Source: Rugamonas sp045984285 (GTDB lineage Bacteria; Pseudomonadota; Gammaproteobacteria; Burkholderiales; Burkholderiaceae_D). From it: a stretch of DNA of 64,000 nucleotides. Position 1 is the stretch's first letter, and every line of letters starts with the position of its first letter. The DNA is taken from assembly GCF_045984285.3 (NCBI RefSeq), contig NZ_JBJQIK030000014.1, positions 57,632 to 121,631 on the forward strand. The letters are read 5' to 3'. The notes beneath the pieces are model-generated. The model worked only from the letters and a program-made list of their open reading frames with translations. It ran no database searches and was not told where the DNA came from. Both the position numbers and the translations under genes were made by a program. Below, one piece after another: positions 17,320 to 26,699 of the stretch.

Positions 17320-18098
17320 TGCGGGATGCGGCGCGCGTCTTCATCACAGGCGCATCCAGCGGCATCGGCGCCGCCCTCGCCGCGCACTACGCCGCTCAAG
17401 GCGCCACGCTGGGCCTCCTGGCCCGCCGTGGCGAAGCGCTCGACGCGCTGATTGCCACCCTCCCCCATCCCGAACGCCACCGCGCCTATCCGGCCGATGT
17501 GCTGGACCACGCCGCGCTGCGCGGCGCGGCGGAGCAGTTCATTGCCCATGCGGGCGGCGTGGATGTCGTGATCGCCAATGCCGGCATTTCGCACGGGACG
17601 CTGACGGAACATGCGGAAGACCTGCCGGTGTTCGAGTCCATCCTCGCGACCAATGTGACGGCCACCGTGGCCACCTTTTCCCCCTTCATCGCCACCATGC
17701 GCAACCAGCGCACACCGGCGCGGCTGGTCGGCATCGCCAGCGTGGCGGGCATACGCGGGCTGCCGGGCGGCGCCGGCTACAGCGCTTCCAAGGCCGCGGT
17801 GATCAGCTATTGCGAGTCGCTGCGGGTGGAGATGCGGCCCTACGGCATCAAGGTGGTGACGATTGCACCGGGCTATATCGATACGCCGATGACGCAGCGC
17901 AATGCCTATGCCATGCCCTTCCTGATGCGGCCCGAGCGCTTCGCCGAAGCGGCGGCACGCGCCATTGCGCGCGGCGACAGCTACCGCGTGATTCCGTGGC
18001 AGATGGGTATCGTCGCCAGGGTGCTGCGTTTGCTGCCGAACGCGCTGTACGACTGGGCCTTCGCGAAGGCGCCGCACAAGGCGCGCAAGACATCATGA
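17319..18098 (+). CDS. Short-chain dehydrogenase/reductase
   Basis: A 259-residue classical SDR. It carries the NAD(P)-binding TGASSGIG motif near residue 10, the NAG motif (VVIANAGIS), the catalytic Ser before the active-site YSASK, and a C-terminal substrate region rich in Met and Arg. The substrate is not predictable. It overlaps dsbA by one base and birA by four, so it is part of the same operon. The closest general resemblance is to YbbO/SDR-A-type membrane-associated reductases, by inference. Confidence 0.88.
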   Translation: MRDAARVFITGASSGIGAALAAHYAAQGATLGLLARRGEALDALIATLPHPERHRAYPADVLDHAALRGAAEQFIAHAGGVDVVIANAGISHGTLTEHAEDLPVFESILATNVTATVATFSPFIATMRNQRTPARLVGIASVAGIRGLPGGAGYSASKAAVISYCESLRVEMRPYGIKVVTIAPGYIDTPMTQRNAYAMPFLMRPERFAEAAARAIARGDSYRVIPWQMGIVARVLRLLPNALYDWAFAKAPHKARKTS

Positions 18099-19015
18099 GC
18101 GGCAACGACTACCGCGACGCAGGGCTGCCGCCGCAGGCCCCGGCCGCTCCCGCGAAAGCCGCGCGGCGCGCCGCCGCTCCGGAGGCAATCGGTGCGCCGG
18201 TGGGTGCGGCAGCTGGCAGCCTGGCGGCATCGGCGCCCGTGCTGTCGGCTGCCGAGATCGGTGCAAAGCTTGCCGCCGTGGCGGCCCATGTGGCGATTGA
18301 AGTTGTGGCCGAAACCGGCTCCACCAACGCCGACCTGCTGGCCCGCCTGCCCGGTTTGCGCGGCGCCGTGCTGCGCATCGCCGAGCGCCAGACCGCGGGC
18401 CGCGGCCGCGCCGGGCGCAGCTGGCTGTCCGCGCCCGGCGCCTCGCTGACCTTTTCCGTGGCCTGGCCCTTCCGCGGGCCGCTGCAGCGCATGGCCGGCC
18501 TGCCGCTGGCGGTTGGCGTGGCGCTGGCCGAAACGCTGGCGGCGCTCGGCGTGCCGGTGCAGCTGAAATGGCCGAACGACCTGATGAAGGACGGCGCCAA
18601 GCTGGCCGGCATCCTGGTGGAAACCCAGGCCGCGCAGGACGGCGCCATCTGGGCCGTGATCGGCTGCGGCATGAACCTGCTGATGCCGGATGAGATGGAG
18701 GCCGAGATCGGCCGCGCCGTGTCCTCGGCCCCATGGCTGGCGCAGATGGACCGCAATACCCTGCTTGCCGCCCTGCTGAACCGCCTGGCCGGCGTGCTGG
18801 AAGAATTCGACAACACCGGTTTTTCCGCCTTCACCGAGCGCTGGAACGCGCTGCAGGCCTGGCGCGGCCAGCCCGTCAACCTGCTGGACAACGGCGCGGT
18901 GCTGCAACAGGGAGTAGCCGCAGGCGTGGATGAGCAGGGCCGCCTGCTGCTGGATACGCCGTCCGGCCGCGTGCCCGTGCTGTCCGGCGACGTGTCGCTG
19001 AGGCTCGCATCATGA
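18095..19015 (+). CDS. birA: Biotin-[acetyl-CoA-carboxylase] ligase (class I, no HTH)
   Basis: A 306-residue enzyme that forms biotinyl-AMP and transfers biotin to the AccB lysine. It shows the GRGRAGR nucleotide loop, LKWPNDLM and GCGMNL motifs of the catalytic domain, and the small C-terminal SH3-like domain. The N-terminal ~60 residues are Ala/Pro-rich and lack the DNA-binding helix-turn-helix of E. coli BirA, so it should not repress the biotin operon. The start at ATG 18095 overlaps the SDR stop (ATGA). Confidence 0.93.
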   Translation: MSGNDYRDAGLPPQAPAAPAKAARRAAAPEAIGAPVGAAAGSLAASAPVLSAAEIGAKLAAVAAHVAIEVVAETGSTNADLLARLPGLRGAVLRIAERQTAGRGRAGRSWLSAPGASLTFSVAWPFRGPLQRMAGLPLAVGVALAETLAALGVPVQLKWPNDLMKDGAKLAGILVETQAAQDGAIWAVIGCGMNLLMPDEMEAEIGRAVSSAPWLAQMDRNTLLAALLNRLAGVLEEFDNTGFSAFTERWNALQAWRGQPVNLLDNGAVLQQGVAAGVDEQGRLLLDTPSGRVPVLSGDVSLRLAS

Positions 19016-19779
19016 GCGCCCTGCTGCTGGTTGACGCGGGCAACACCCGCATCAAATGGGCGCTCACCAGCACGGAAGCGTCGCTGGGCGCGTGGACGCG
19101 CGACGGCGCCGTGATGCATGCGGACGCCGCGCAGCTTGCCGCCGAGTGGGCCGGCATCGCGGCGCCGGCGGCCGGCGCCGGCGCCGCGATGCGCGTGATT
19201 GTCGCCAACGTGGCCGGCGCCGCCATCCGCGACACCATCGCTGCCCTGCTGGCGCGCTGCCTGCCCGGCGCCGCCGTGGAGTGGTTCGCCTCCGTGCCGC
19301 AGCGCGCGGGCGTGGCGAACGGCTACCGCAATCCGGGCCAGCTGGGCTGCGACCGCTTTGCCGCTGCCATTGGCGCCCATGCGCTGGCGCCCGGCAAAGC
19401 CGTCATCGTGGCCAACTGCGGCACCGCCACCACCATCGACGCGCTGACGGCGGATGGCCGCTTCCTCGGAGGGATGATCCTGCCCGGCCTGGGCCTCATG
19501 GCCAGTGCGCTGGCACGCAACACGGCCCAGTTGCCGCAGATCGCGCAAGACGGTAAGCTGCCCGCAGGGTTTGCCGACAATACGGACGACGCGATCCTGA
19601 GCGGCATCCTGTCCGCGCAGGCAGGCGCCATCGAACGCGCTTTCGCGCTGCACCGGGCAGCGGAGGTGCTGGTGTCGGGCGGCGCCTCGGCCTATGTGGC
19701 GGCCGCCCTCGCGCTGCCGCTGCGCCGGATCGACAATATAGTGATGATAGGCCTGCACGCCGCCGCGCGCGCCGGCTGA
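19012..19779 (+). CDS. coaX: Type III pantothenate kinase
   Basis: A 255-residue ASKHA-fold kinase catalysing the first step of coenzyme A synthesis. Motifs include the phosphate loop DAGNTRIKWA at the N-terminus, GCDRFAA, NCGTATTIDAL and GGMILPGLGLM. The family is insensitive to CoA feedback and typical of betaproteobacteria. It overlaps birA by four bases (ATGA); birA-coaX adjacency is a common arrangement. Confidence 0.95.
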   Translation: MSALLLVDAGNTRIKWALTSTEASLGAWTRDGAVMHADAAQLAAEWAGIAAPAAGAGAAMRVIVANVAGAAIRDTIAALLARCLPGAAVEWFASVPQRAGVANGYRNPGQLGCDRFAAAIGAHALAPGKAVIVANCGTATTIDALTADGRFLGGMILPGLGLMASALARNTAQLPQIAQDGKLPAGFADNTDDAILSGILSAQAGAIERAFALHRAAEVLVSGGASAYVAAALALPLRRIDNIVMIGLHAAARAG

Positions 19780-19794
19780 GCGATAGGACGGATT

Positions 19795-20475
19795 GTGCTG
19801 AAACTGATCTTCTGCCTTCTGCTGGCAATCAATGCCGCGCTGTTCGCATACGGACAGGGCTATCTCGGCCGCTTCAGCGAAGCCGAGCGCGAACCCGCGC
19901 GCATCAGGAACCAGCTGAATCCCGCGAAGCTCACGCTGATCTCTGCCGCCAAGGCCAATGCCGCCGTTGCCGCCGCCACACCGCCCGCGCCCGAGGTGAA
20001 GGAAGAAAAGCCGATTGCCTGCCTTGAAGTGGGCAGCTTCCAGCTGGCGGAAGCGCGCCGTTTCGAAACCCAGGTGGCCGCGCTCGAGCTGGGCGACCGC
20101 CAGTCGCGCCGCAACCTGCCGGGGCAGGAGATTTCCAGCTACATGGTGCATATTCCGCCGCAGGGCAGCAAGGACGGGGCGGAGAAAAAGGCGGCCGAGC
20201 TGCGTGCGCTGGGCGTCACGAACTACTTCGTGATGCCGGAACCGCCGCTGCGTTGGGGCATTTCGCTGGGCGTCTTCAAAACGGAAGCGGCCGCGCAAAC
20301 GCAGCTGGCGGCGCTGAACAAGCAGGGTGTGCACAGCGCCCGCATCGCGCCGCGCTACAGCGGTTCCAAACTGCTGGCCTTCCAGTTCCGCGATATCGAC
20401 AGCGCCGCCCGCACCGGCCTCGAAAAGATCACCGCCAAATTCCCCGAGCAGGAAATCCGTTCCTGCAGCAAGTAA
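19795..20475 (+). CDS. SPOR-domain-like protein
   Basis: A 226-residue protein starting with GTG behind AGGACGG. An N-terminal hydrophobic segment (LKLIFCLLLAINAALFAYG) acts as membrane anchor or signal. The C-terminal part carries two SPOR-like beta-alpha-beta units (CLEVGSF near residue 75; WGISLGVFKTEAAAQTQLAAL near 155). It is the last gene of the argS operon, convergent with rlpA. The role is presumably cell-envelope related. Confidence 0.75.
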   Translation: MLKLIFCLLLAINAALFAYGQGYLGRFSEAEREPARIRNQLNPAKLTLISAAKANAAVAAATPPAPEVKEEKPIACLEVGSFQLAEARRFETQVAALELGDRQSRRNLPGQEISSYMVHIPPQGSKDGAEKKAAELRALGVTNYFVMPEPPLRWGISLGVFKTEAAAQTQLAALNKQGVHSARIAPRYSGSKLLAFQFRDIDSAARTGLEKITAKFPEQEIRSCSK

Positions 20476-20478
20476 GGC

Positions 20479-21507
20479 TCAGCGCTGCACGATGATCGGT
20501 TTCAGCTTGAACGCCGGGGGCAGGCGCAGCGCGGCCTGCGCCGCTTCCTGGCGCGTGGCGAAGGGGCCGCCGTACAGGCGGAACACCGAACCGTTCTGCA
20601 CCACTTCGAATACATCGCCGCTGCCGGCTTCCACCAGGCGGGTGCGCATCTGCTCCGCGTTGTCCGCGCGGCCGAAAGCGCCCAGCTGCAGGTAGTAGCC
20701 TGCTTGCGCCACCGGCGCATCGCCGCCGCCGGGCGCTGCGCCCAGCATCATGGCCTCGATCTCTGGCGGCGCCGCCGCAGGCACCGGCGCCCGTTCGCTC
20801 GCCGGATCGGCGGCCATGCCGCCTTTCGGCTTGTCCGCCGCGGCGATCATCATTGTGTCGCCACGCTTGCGTGCCGCGAGGATCTGCTCGATCTCCTCCG
20901 GCATGATGCGGGTGACTTCCAGCTGCGTGCTGCCGTTGGAGAGCAGGCCCAGTTTCAGGGCCGCCGTGTAGGAAACATCGATCACGCGCGTGGAATGGAA
21001 AGGCCCCCGGTCGTTGATGCGCACAATGACGGATTTGCCGTTCGAGACGTTCGTAACGCGGGCATACGAAGGAATCGGCAGCGTGGTATGCGCCGCCGTC
21101 ATCTTGTACATATCGTAGATTTCGCCGGATGAAGTCTTCTGGCCATGGAACTTCTTGCCATACCAGGTGCCGAGGCCGCGCTGCGTCAGCGGCTGGTCGT
21201 TCGGAATCGGGGTGTAGGTCTTGCCGAACACCGTGTAGGGGCGGTTTGCACGCGGCAGCAGAGGATCGTTGCGCACGTCCGCATCCGGCACCTGCATCAG
21301 GTTGGGCGGCGGATTCTCGCCGGGGCCGTCGTCCTGGTAGTAGGCGCCGCGGCCTGAATTCGCGGGCGGCAGCACAGGGACGCCGGGCTCTTGCGGCCGC
21401 GGCGCCGCCATCGGTGCGGATTTCGGCAGCGTGGCCGGCCGCTTCGGCGGCGCGGTGCCGCAGGCAGCCAGCACCAGCAGCAAGGCCAGGGGAAGCAGTT
21501 TCTTCAT
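20479..21507 (-). CDS. rlpA: Septal-ring lytic transglycosylase RlpA family
   Basis: A 342-residue outer-membrane lipoprotein: the signal peptide ends LLLVLAAC with the lipobox Cys at residue 16. A double-psi beta-barrel catalytic domain (about 110-205; GLGTWYGKKFHGQKTSSGE and RINDRGPF) is followed by a variable linker and a C-terminal SPOR domain (about 265-340). It cleaves naked glycan strands at division sites and helps daughter-cell separation. The start overlaps the rodA stop by four bases (ATGA), so it ends the rod-shape operon. Confidence 0.93.
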   Translation of the reverse strand: MKKLLPLALLLVLAACGTAPPKRPATLPKSAPMAAPRPQEPGVPVLPPANSGRGAYYQDDGPGENPPPNLMQVPDADVRNDPLLPRANRPYTVFGKTYTPIPNDQPLTQRGLGTWYGKKFHGQKTSSGEIYDMYKMTAAHTTLPIPSYARVTNVSNGKSVIVRINDRGPFHSTRVIDVSYTAALKLGLLSNGSTQLEVTRIMPEEIEQILAARKRGDTMMIAAADKPKGGMAADPASERAPVPAAAPPEIEAMMLGAAPGGGDAPVAQAGYYLQLGAFGRADNAEQMRTRLVEAGSGDVFEVVQNGSVFRLYGGPFATRQEAAQAALRLPPAFKLKPIIVQR

Positions 21508-22619
21508 GTCTGCACCAGCTTGCGGTTACGCTGAATGCTCATCAGGATTCCCGATGCAATGCCCAGCGTCAGCAGCGCCGTGCCGCCGTAGCTCATGAAC
21601 GGCAGCGGCACGCCCACCACCGGCAGGATGCCGCTCACCATGCCCATGTTCACGAAGGCGTAGGTGAAGAAGATCATCGTCGTGGCGCCGGCCAGCAGGC
21701 GGGTAAAGAAGTTGGGCGCTCCTGCGGAAATCATCAGGCCGCGGCCGATCAGCAGCAGGTAGAGCAGCATCAGGAACAGGTTGCCTATCAGGCCGAATTC
21801 TTCGGAATAAACGGCGAAGATGAAGTCGGTGGTGCGCTCGGGAATGAACTCCAGGTGGGCTTGCGTGCCATGGGTCCAGCCCTTGCCCGTCATGCCGCCC
21901 GAGCCCACGGCAATGGTGGACTGGATAATGTGGAAGCCCTTGCCCAGCGGGTCGGAAGTGGGATCGATCAGCGTCATCACCCGCTCGCGCTGGTAGTCGT
22001 GCAGCATGGACCAGGCCACCGGCATGCTGGCGGCGGCGCCAACGATCAGCGCCAACAGGGCTTTCCACGGCAGGCCCGCGAGGAAGATCACGCTCAGGCC
22101 CGCCGCCACCACCAGCAGCGCCGTGCCGAGGTCGGGCTGGCGCGCGATCAGGAATACCGGCAACAGCAGGAGCACGGCGCCGATCACATAGGAATGCCAG
22201 CGCAAATGTCCCTGGCGCTGCTGGAAGAACCAGGCCAGCATCAGCGGCACCGCCAGCTTCGCGAACTCGGAAGGCTGGATATCGATCACGCCGATATGCA
22301 GCCAGCGCCGCGCGCCAAGCTTGATGGTGCCCACCAGCGCTACCGCGACCAGCAGGCTGATGGTGATGACATAGGCAGGCAGCGCGATGCGCATCATGTT
22401 CTGCGGCGATATGTTCGACACCATCCACATCACGAAGAAGCACATGAAGATATTGCGGATCTGGTCTTCGATCTTGCCCGGAATGCCGATGCTGGCGGAG
22501 TACAGCGTGACCAGGCTGGTGGTCAGCAGCAGGACCAGGATGGTGAGCAGCGGGCCGTCGAATACCGCGACGTAGGGCCGCATGCGGCGCCACAGCGAGC
22601 GCCTTTCATTGATACGCAT
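21504..22619 (-). CDS. rodA: Rod-shape SEDS peptidoglycan glycosyltransferase
   Basis: A 371-residue integral membrane protein of the SEDS family that polymerises lipid II in the elongasome together with PBP2. About ten membrane helices are visible. Family motifs include WKHIGVIDIQPSEF-like RWLHIGVIDIQPSEFAKL and the C-terminal GVPLPFMSYGG signature. It lies directly downstream of mrdA with a 3-bp gap. Length and motifs are normal. Confidence 0.96.
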   Translation of the reverse strand: MRINERRSLWRRMRPYVAVFDGPLLTILVLLLTTSLVTLYSASIGIPGKIEDQIRNIFMCFFVMWMVSNISPQNMMRIALPAYVITISLLVAVALVGTIKLGARRWLHIGVIDIQPSEFAKLAVPLMLAWFFQQRQGHLRWHSYVIGAVLLLLPVFLIARQPDLGTALLVVAAGLSVIFLAGLPWKALLALIVGAAASMPVAWSMLHDYQRERVMTLIDPTSDPLGKGFHIIQSTIAVGSGGMTGKGWTHGTQAHLEFIPERTTDFIFAVYSEEFGLIGNLFLMLLYLLLIGRGLMISAGAPNFFTRLLAGATTMIFFTYAFVNMGMVSGILPVVGVPLPFMSYGGTALLTLGIASGILMSIQRNRKLVQT

Positions 22620-22622
22620 GGT

Positions 22623-24728
22623 CTATCTCTTCTGCGTTGCCGCCGGTGCGGCAGGCGTGGTCTGGGCGGGCGGCACCGGCGCCGGAGCGGGCGCGGGTTT
22701 CTGGCGCACCGGCGGCGGCATGGTCGGCATCAGGCCCGGCTCATGGTTGTGGCCTTCCCTCGCCGCATGCTCCTGCTCCAGGGCGGCGGCGTCTTCGGGA
22801 CTCAGTTCTTCCAGCGGCACCAGGAACTCGGCGTCTTCCTTCGGCACCTTGGTGGTTTCCTTTTCCGTCGGGCGCTTGCCGAGGATCCAGTAGTCCAGCA
22901 CCTTGCGTGCGATGGGGGCTGCAACGGCGGCGCCGAAGCCCGCGTTCTCCACCACCATCGCCAGCACGATGCGCGGCTTGTCGGCCGGGGCAAAGGCCGA
23001 GAACAGCGAGTTGTCGCGCAGGCGCTCGGAAATGGTGGATGCGTTGTACTTCTCGTTGGCCTTGATGCCCACCACCTGCGCCGTGCCGGTCTTGCCGCCC
23101 ACGGTGTAGCCGGTGTTCTGGAATGCGCGGAAGGCCGTGCCGCCAGGTTCGCTGGTAACGCCCACCATCGCATCCTTGATGAAGTCGATGTTTTCCTGCT
23201 TCAGGTTGATGCGGTAGCTTTCCTTCGGCACCGTAAGCTTGCGCGCGCGGGTGCCGCCATCTTCGATGATCTTCACCAGGTGCGGCTTCATCACGATGCC
23301 GTTGTTGGCCAGGTTGGCCATGGCATGTGCGATCTGCAGCGGCGTGTAGTTGTTGTAGCCGGAACCGTTGCTCACCGAGATGGTGTCGCCGCCAACCCAC
23401 TTGCCTGCCTGCGGGTTCTTCTTGTAGCGGCTGCGCTTCCATTCCTGCGAAGGCAGCACGCCGGTCTTCTCGTTTTCCAGGTCGATACCGGTTTTCTGGC
23501 CGAAGCCGAAAGGCTTCATGAAATCATGGATCATGTCGATGCCCATGTCGCGGCCCAACTGGTAGTAGTAGGTGTTGCAGGACACCACGATGGACTTGCG
23601 CATGTCCACCATGCCGTGGCCGCCCACCACGTCGTCGCGGAATTTGTGGCTGCCGAGGTACATATAGCCCGGATCGGCAATCGCCTGGCTCGGCGTGCGC
23701 TTGCCCAGCTCCAGCGCGGCCAGCGCCATGAAGGGCTTGAAGGTGGAACCCGGCGCATAGGTGCCCGACAGCGGACGGTTCACCATCGGGCGGTCCAGCG
23801 AAGTATTCAGTTCATTCCAGCTTTGCGAATCGATGCCGTCCACGAACAGGTTGGGGTCGTAGCCGGGGCGCGACACATAGGCCAGCACGTCGCCCGTTTC
23901 CGGCTCGATGGCCACCAGCGCGCCGCGCCATTCGCCGAAGGCCTCCTCCGCAATTTTCTGCAGTTCGATGTCGATCGACAGGATCAGGTTGCTGCCCGCC
24001 GTGGCGGGCGTGCGCGACAGCGTGCGGATGGCGCGGCCGCCGGCCGATACTTCCACCTCTTCGTATCCGGTCACGCCGTGCAGGTGGCGCTCATAGCTCT
24101 TTTCCAGGCCTTCCTTGCCGATATGGTCGGTGCCGTTGTAGTTGGCGGCGTCTTCGCTCGCCTCCAGCGCCTTGGCTTCGTTCTGGTTGATGCGGCCGAT
24201 GTAGCCGATCACGTGCGAGGCGGTCTCGCCCAGCGGATACTGGCGGAACAGGCGCGCCTGCACTTCCACGCCGGGGAAGCGGAAACGGTTGGCCGTAAAG
24301 CGCGCCACCTCTTCGTCGCTGAGACGGGTGCGCAGCGGCACGCTGGCGAAGTTCTTGGATTCCTCCAGCAGCTTCCTGAAGCGGCGGCGGTCTTTCGGCG
24401 TGACCTCCACCAGCGTTGCCAGCTGGTCGATGGTATCTTCCAGCGGCAGGCGCAGCTTGCTCGGGGTGATCTCCAGCGTGTAGGCGGAGTAGTTGCGGGC
24501 CAGGACCACGCCGTTGCGGTCCAGGATCAGGCCGCGGTTGGGCTGCACCGGCACCACGGCGATGCGGTTATCCTCCGCCTGCGCAGCGTAATCGCTGTGC
24601 TTCACCACCTGCAGCCACACGAAGCGCGCCAGCAGCAGGGCAAAGCAGACGAACACCAGCGCGCCCAATACAGTCAGGCGCAGGCGGAACAGATGCAGTT
24701 CCCGTTCGTTGTTCTTGAGTTCAGTCAT
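22623..24728 (-). CDS. mrdA: Penicillin-binding protein 2 (elongasome transpeptidase)
   Basis: A 701-residue class B PBP. One N-terminal membrane helix (about residues 15-38) is followed by the pedestal/dimerisation domain and the transpeptidase domain with the active-site serine in GSTFKPF, the SxN-type motif near VSNGSGYNN and the KTG triad in GGKTGTAQV. The C-terminal ~60 residues form a Pro/Ala-rich tail (PVRQKPAPAPAPVPPAQ) not usual in the family. The start at 24728 (MTELKNNE) avoids overlap with mreD; an upstream in-frame ATG is inside the mreD coding end. Confidence 0.95.
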   Translation of the reverse strand: MTELKNNERELHLFRLRLTVLGALVFVCFALLLARFVWLQVVKHSDYAAQAEDNRIAVVPVQPNRGLILDRNGVVLARNYSAYTLEITPSKLRLPLEDTIDQLATLVEVTPKDRRRFRKLLEESKNFASVPLRTRLSDEEVARFTANRFRFPGVEVQARLFRQYPLGETASHVIGYIGRINQNEAKALEASEDAANYNGTDHIGKEGLEKSYERHLHGVTGYEEVEVSAGGRAIRTLSRTPATAGSNLILSIDIELQKIAEEAFGEWRGALVAIEPETGDVLAYVSRPGYDPNLFVDGIDSQSWNELNTSLDRPMVNRPLSGTYAPGSTFKPFMALAALELGKRTPSQAIADPGYMYLGSHKFRDDVVGGHGMVDMRKSIVVSCNTYYYQLGRDMGIDMIHDFMKPFGFGQKTGIDLENEKTGVLPSQEWKRSRYKKNPQAGKWVGGDTISVSNGSGYNNYTPLQIAHAMANLANNGIVMKPHLVKIIEDGGTRARKLTVPKESYRINLKQENIDFIKDAMVGVTSEPGGTAFRAFQNTGYTVGGKTGTAQVVGIKANEKYNASTISERLRDNSLFSAFAPADKPRIVLAMVVENAGFGAAVAAPIARKVLDYWILGKRPTEKETTKVPKEDAEFLVPLEELSPEDAAALEQEHAAREGHNHEPGLMPTMPPPVRQKPAPAPAPVPPAQTTPAAPAATQKR

Positions 24729-24741
24729 TGCAGGTCTTGCG

Positions 24742-25254
24742 TCAGATCGGGCGCGTATGGTCTTTGTCCACGGCACGGCGCTGCGGCGCCAGCAGGATCA
24801 GCGTTACAACGGGCCACAGCAAGGCAGCGACGCCGCTTTCGATGAAGTAGAACCAGCCGGGGAATTTGCCGGACACGATGAAGCGCACCGTCAGCTGCAC
24901 GGCTTGCGCCAGCAGCAGCAGCGGCAGCACGTGGATGGCCTGCATGAAGATCGGGAACCACTGCACGCGGCGGTGCATCATGATCGCGAAGTAGGACAGC
25001 AGCGTGTAGGCCAGAGCGTTCTCGCCGAACAGCGTGGCGTCATGCACGTCCATCAGCAGGCCGAGGAAGAAGGCGGTGCCGATGCCGACCTTGCGCGGCT
25101 GGTGCACGCCCCAGAACACCAGCACCAGCGCCACGAAATCCGGCGCGCCAATGAAGCGGCCCCAGGGCAGGAGGTTCAGCAGGAAGGCGCCGGCCAGGCT
25201 GCATGCAATGAACAGCGGGCTGACAGGGAGCAGGATGTAGTGTGGACGGTTCAT
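24742..25254 (-). CDS. mreD: Rod shape-determining protein MreD
   Basis: A 170-residue inner-membrane protein with five to six helices. It matches MreD by hydrophobicity profile, by WGVHQPRKVGIGTAFFLGLLMD near residues 48-69 and by position between mreC and mrdA. It links MreC and the elongasome enzymes. Spacing to mrdA is 13 bp. Confidence 0.93.
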   Translation of the reverse strand: MNRPHYILLPVSPLFIACSLAGAFLLNLLPWGRFIGAPDFVALVLVFWGVHQPRKVGIGTAFFLGLLMDVHDATLFGENALAYTLLSYFAIMMHRRVQWFPIFMQAIHVLPLLLLAQAVQLTVRFIVSGKFPGWFYFIESGVAALLWPVVTLILLAPQRRAVDKDHTRPI

Positions 25255-25266
25255 GGTGTGGTGTCC

Positions 25267-26685
25267 TTATCGTGCCGTCGTGGCGGCGGCCGGAGCGCCT
25301 TGCAGCGTCTGCGTCATGCGCAGGCCCGACGCGTTGGCGGCCGGCGCGGTGTTGGCGGGAACAGCGCCTGCAGGCGCCTGGGCAGGATGCTGGCCCGCCG
25401 CTGCCGGTACCACCTGGGCCGGGCGCTGGCCCTGCGCGGGCGCTGGCGGCATGGTGGCCAGTGCCGTCTGGGCTGGACGCTGGCCCTGCGCTGCCGCTGG
25501 CGGCACGGTAGCCGGTGCCGTTTGAGCTGGCCGCTGGCCTGCGGCGGCTGCCGGCACCGTGGCGGGTGCGGGCTGGGCTGGACGAAGACCTGGCGTAGCC
25601 GCCGGCGGCACGGCGGCTGGTGCCGTCTGGGTTGGGCGGAGGCCTGGTGCAGCCGCTGGCGGCACGGTGGCTGGTGCTGCCGGATTCGGGCGCAGGCCTG
25701 GTGCAGCCGCCGCAGGCGCGGCGTTTGCCGGCGCGGCGGTGGCGGCCGGTGCGGCGGCATCGCCTGCAGCCGCCGGCTGGGTGGCGGCTGCGCCATCCTT
25801 TTTCTTCTTGCCCGGCTTGACCACCTCTTCTTCCGGCGGCCGTGGCGGCATTTCCGGCAGCGACATCAGGATCAGCAGCTGCGTATTGCGTTCGATGCCG
25901 GCCAGCGGCTGGCACACCACGCGCCCGAAGGCGCCGTTGGCATTGCTCTCCACCTGCACCACGCGCGCCACGGCAAGGCCCGCCGGATACACGCCGTCGA
26001 TGCCCGAGGTGATGAGGATATCGCCCACCTGCACATCCGCATTGGGCGCCATGAACCGCAGGTCCAGCGTGCCGGCCTGGCCACGGCCATAGGCGATGCT
26101 GCGCAGGCCGTTGCGCAGCACCTGCACCGGAATCGCCTGCTCCTTGTCGGTCAGCAGCGTGACTTCGGAGGTGAAGGGAAACACGCGCGTCACCTGCCCC
26201 ACTACGCCCTGGCTGTCGATAACCGGCAGGCCAAGCGCCACGCCCTGCTGGGTGCCGCGGTCCAGGATGATCTTGCGGGTGAAAACATCGCGCGCATCGT
26301 ACAGGATCTCGGCCAGCATGGTCTTGCCCGGCACACGCTCGCGCGCATCGAGCAGCTTGCGCAGCTGGTTGTTCTCGGACTGGTGGAGCTGGGCCTGCTG
26401 CAGGGTCTGCGCCACGGCGATCTGCTGCCGCTTGAGCTCCTGCACCTGCTTCTCCAGCGAGGAGAGCGAGGAGAAGTATTCGCTGACGCCGACCGCCGCA
26501 TCGCGCGGCAGCAAGGCCGCCATCTGCACCGGATACAGCACGGTGCCAACCACCTGCCGTGCCACCGACAGCGCGCCCACACGGGAATCGAGCAACAGCA
26601 ATGCCACCGAGATCAGCGCGAAAACGATCATCTTGGCGCGGGCGGACGCGCCTTGCTTGAAGAGTGGCGGAGGACTATATTCCAT
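25267..26685 (-). CDS. mreC: Rod shape-determining protein MreC with long repetitive tail
   Basis: A 472-residue bitopic protein. A membrane helix at about 18-36 is followed by a coiled coil (about 65-110, SLEKQVQELKRQQIAVAQTL) and the twin beta-barrel periplasmic domain to about residue 280 (TRVFPFTSEVTLLTDK; VGDILITSGIDGVYP). Ordinary MreC ends soon after this. Here a basic/acidic hinge (EEEVVKPGKKKK) leads into about 180 residues of Ala/Pro/Gln-rich repeats with an ~18-residue period. The tail is periplasmic and probably disordered; its function is unknown. Confidence 0.95.
   Translation of the reverse strand: MEYSPPPLFKQGASARAKMIVFALISVALLLLDSRVGALSVARQVVGTVLYPVQMAALLPRDAAVGVSEYFSSLSSLEKQVQELKRQQIAVAQTLQQAQLHQSENNQLRKLLDARERVPGKTMLAEILYDARDVFTRKIILDRGTQQGVALGLPVIDSQGVVGQVTRVFPFTSEVTLLTDKEQAIPVQVLRNGLRSIAYGRGQAGTLDLRFMAPNADVQVGDILITSGIDGVYPAGLAVARVVQVESNANGAFGRVVCQPLAGIERNTQLLILMSLPEMPPRPPEEEVVKPGKKKKDGAAATQPAAAGDAAAPAATAAPANAAPAAAAPGLRPNPAAPATVPPAAAPGLRPTQTAPAAVPPAATPGLRPAQPAPATVPAAAAGQRPAQTAPATVPPAAAQGQRPAQTALATMPPAPAQGQRPAQVVPAAAGQHPAQAPAGAVPANTAPAANASGLRMTQTLQGAPAAATTAR
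25380..25715. repeat. 54-bp tandem repeat encoding the MreC tail
   Basis: The segment has a 54-bp period, with copies of GGCCTG/GGCCCTG landmarks at about 25695, 25641, 25587, 25536, 25482 and 25428 (intervals 54, 54, 51, 54, 54), then a shorter copy near 25392. Each unit encodes roughly APGLRPxQxAPAxVPPAA. Copies nearest the core read GLRP and those nearest the C-terminus read GQRP. Confidence 0.85.
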
Positions 26686-26699
26686 AAACCCAATGAAGA

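Noticed and set aside
21129..24845. A 1238-codon open frame antisense to rodA and mrdA
   Set aside because: Same shadow effect; both minus-strand genes are complete with all active-site motifs.
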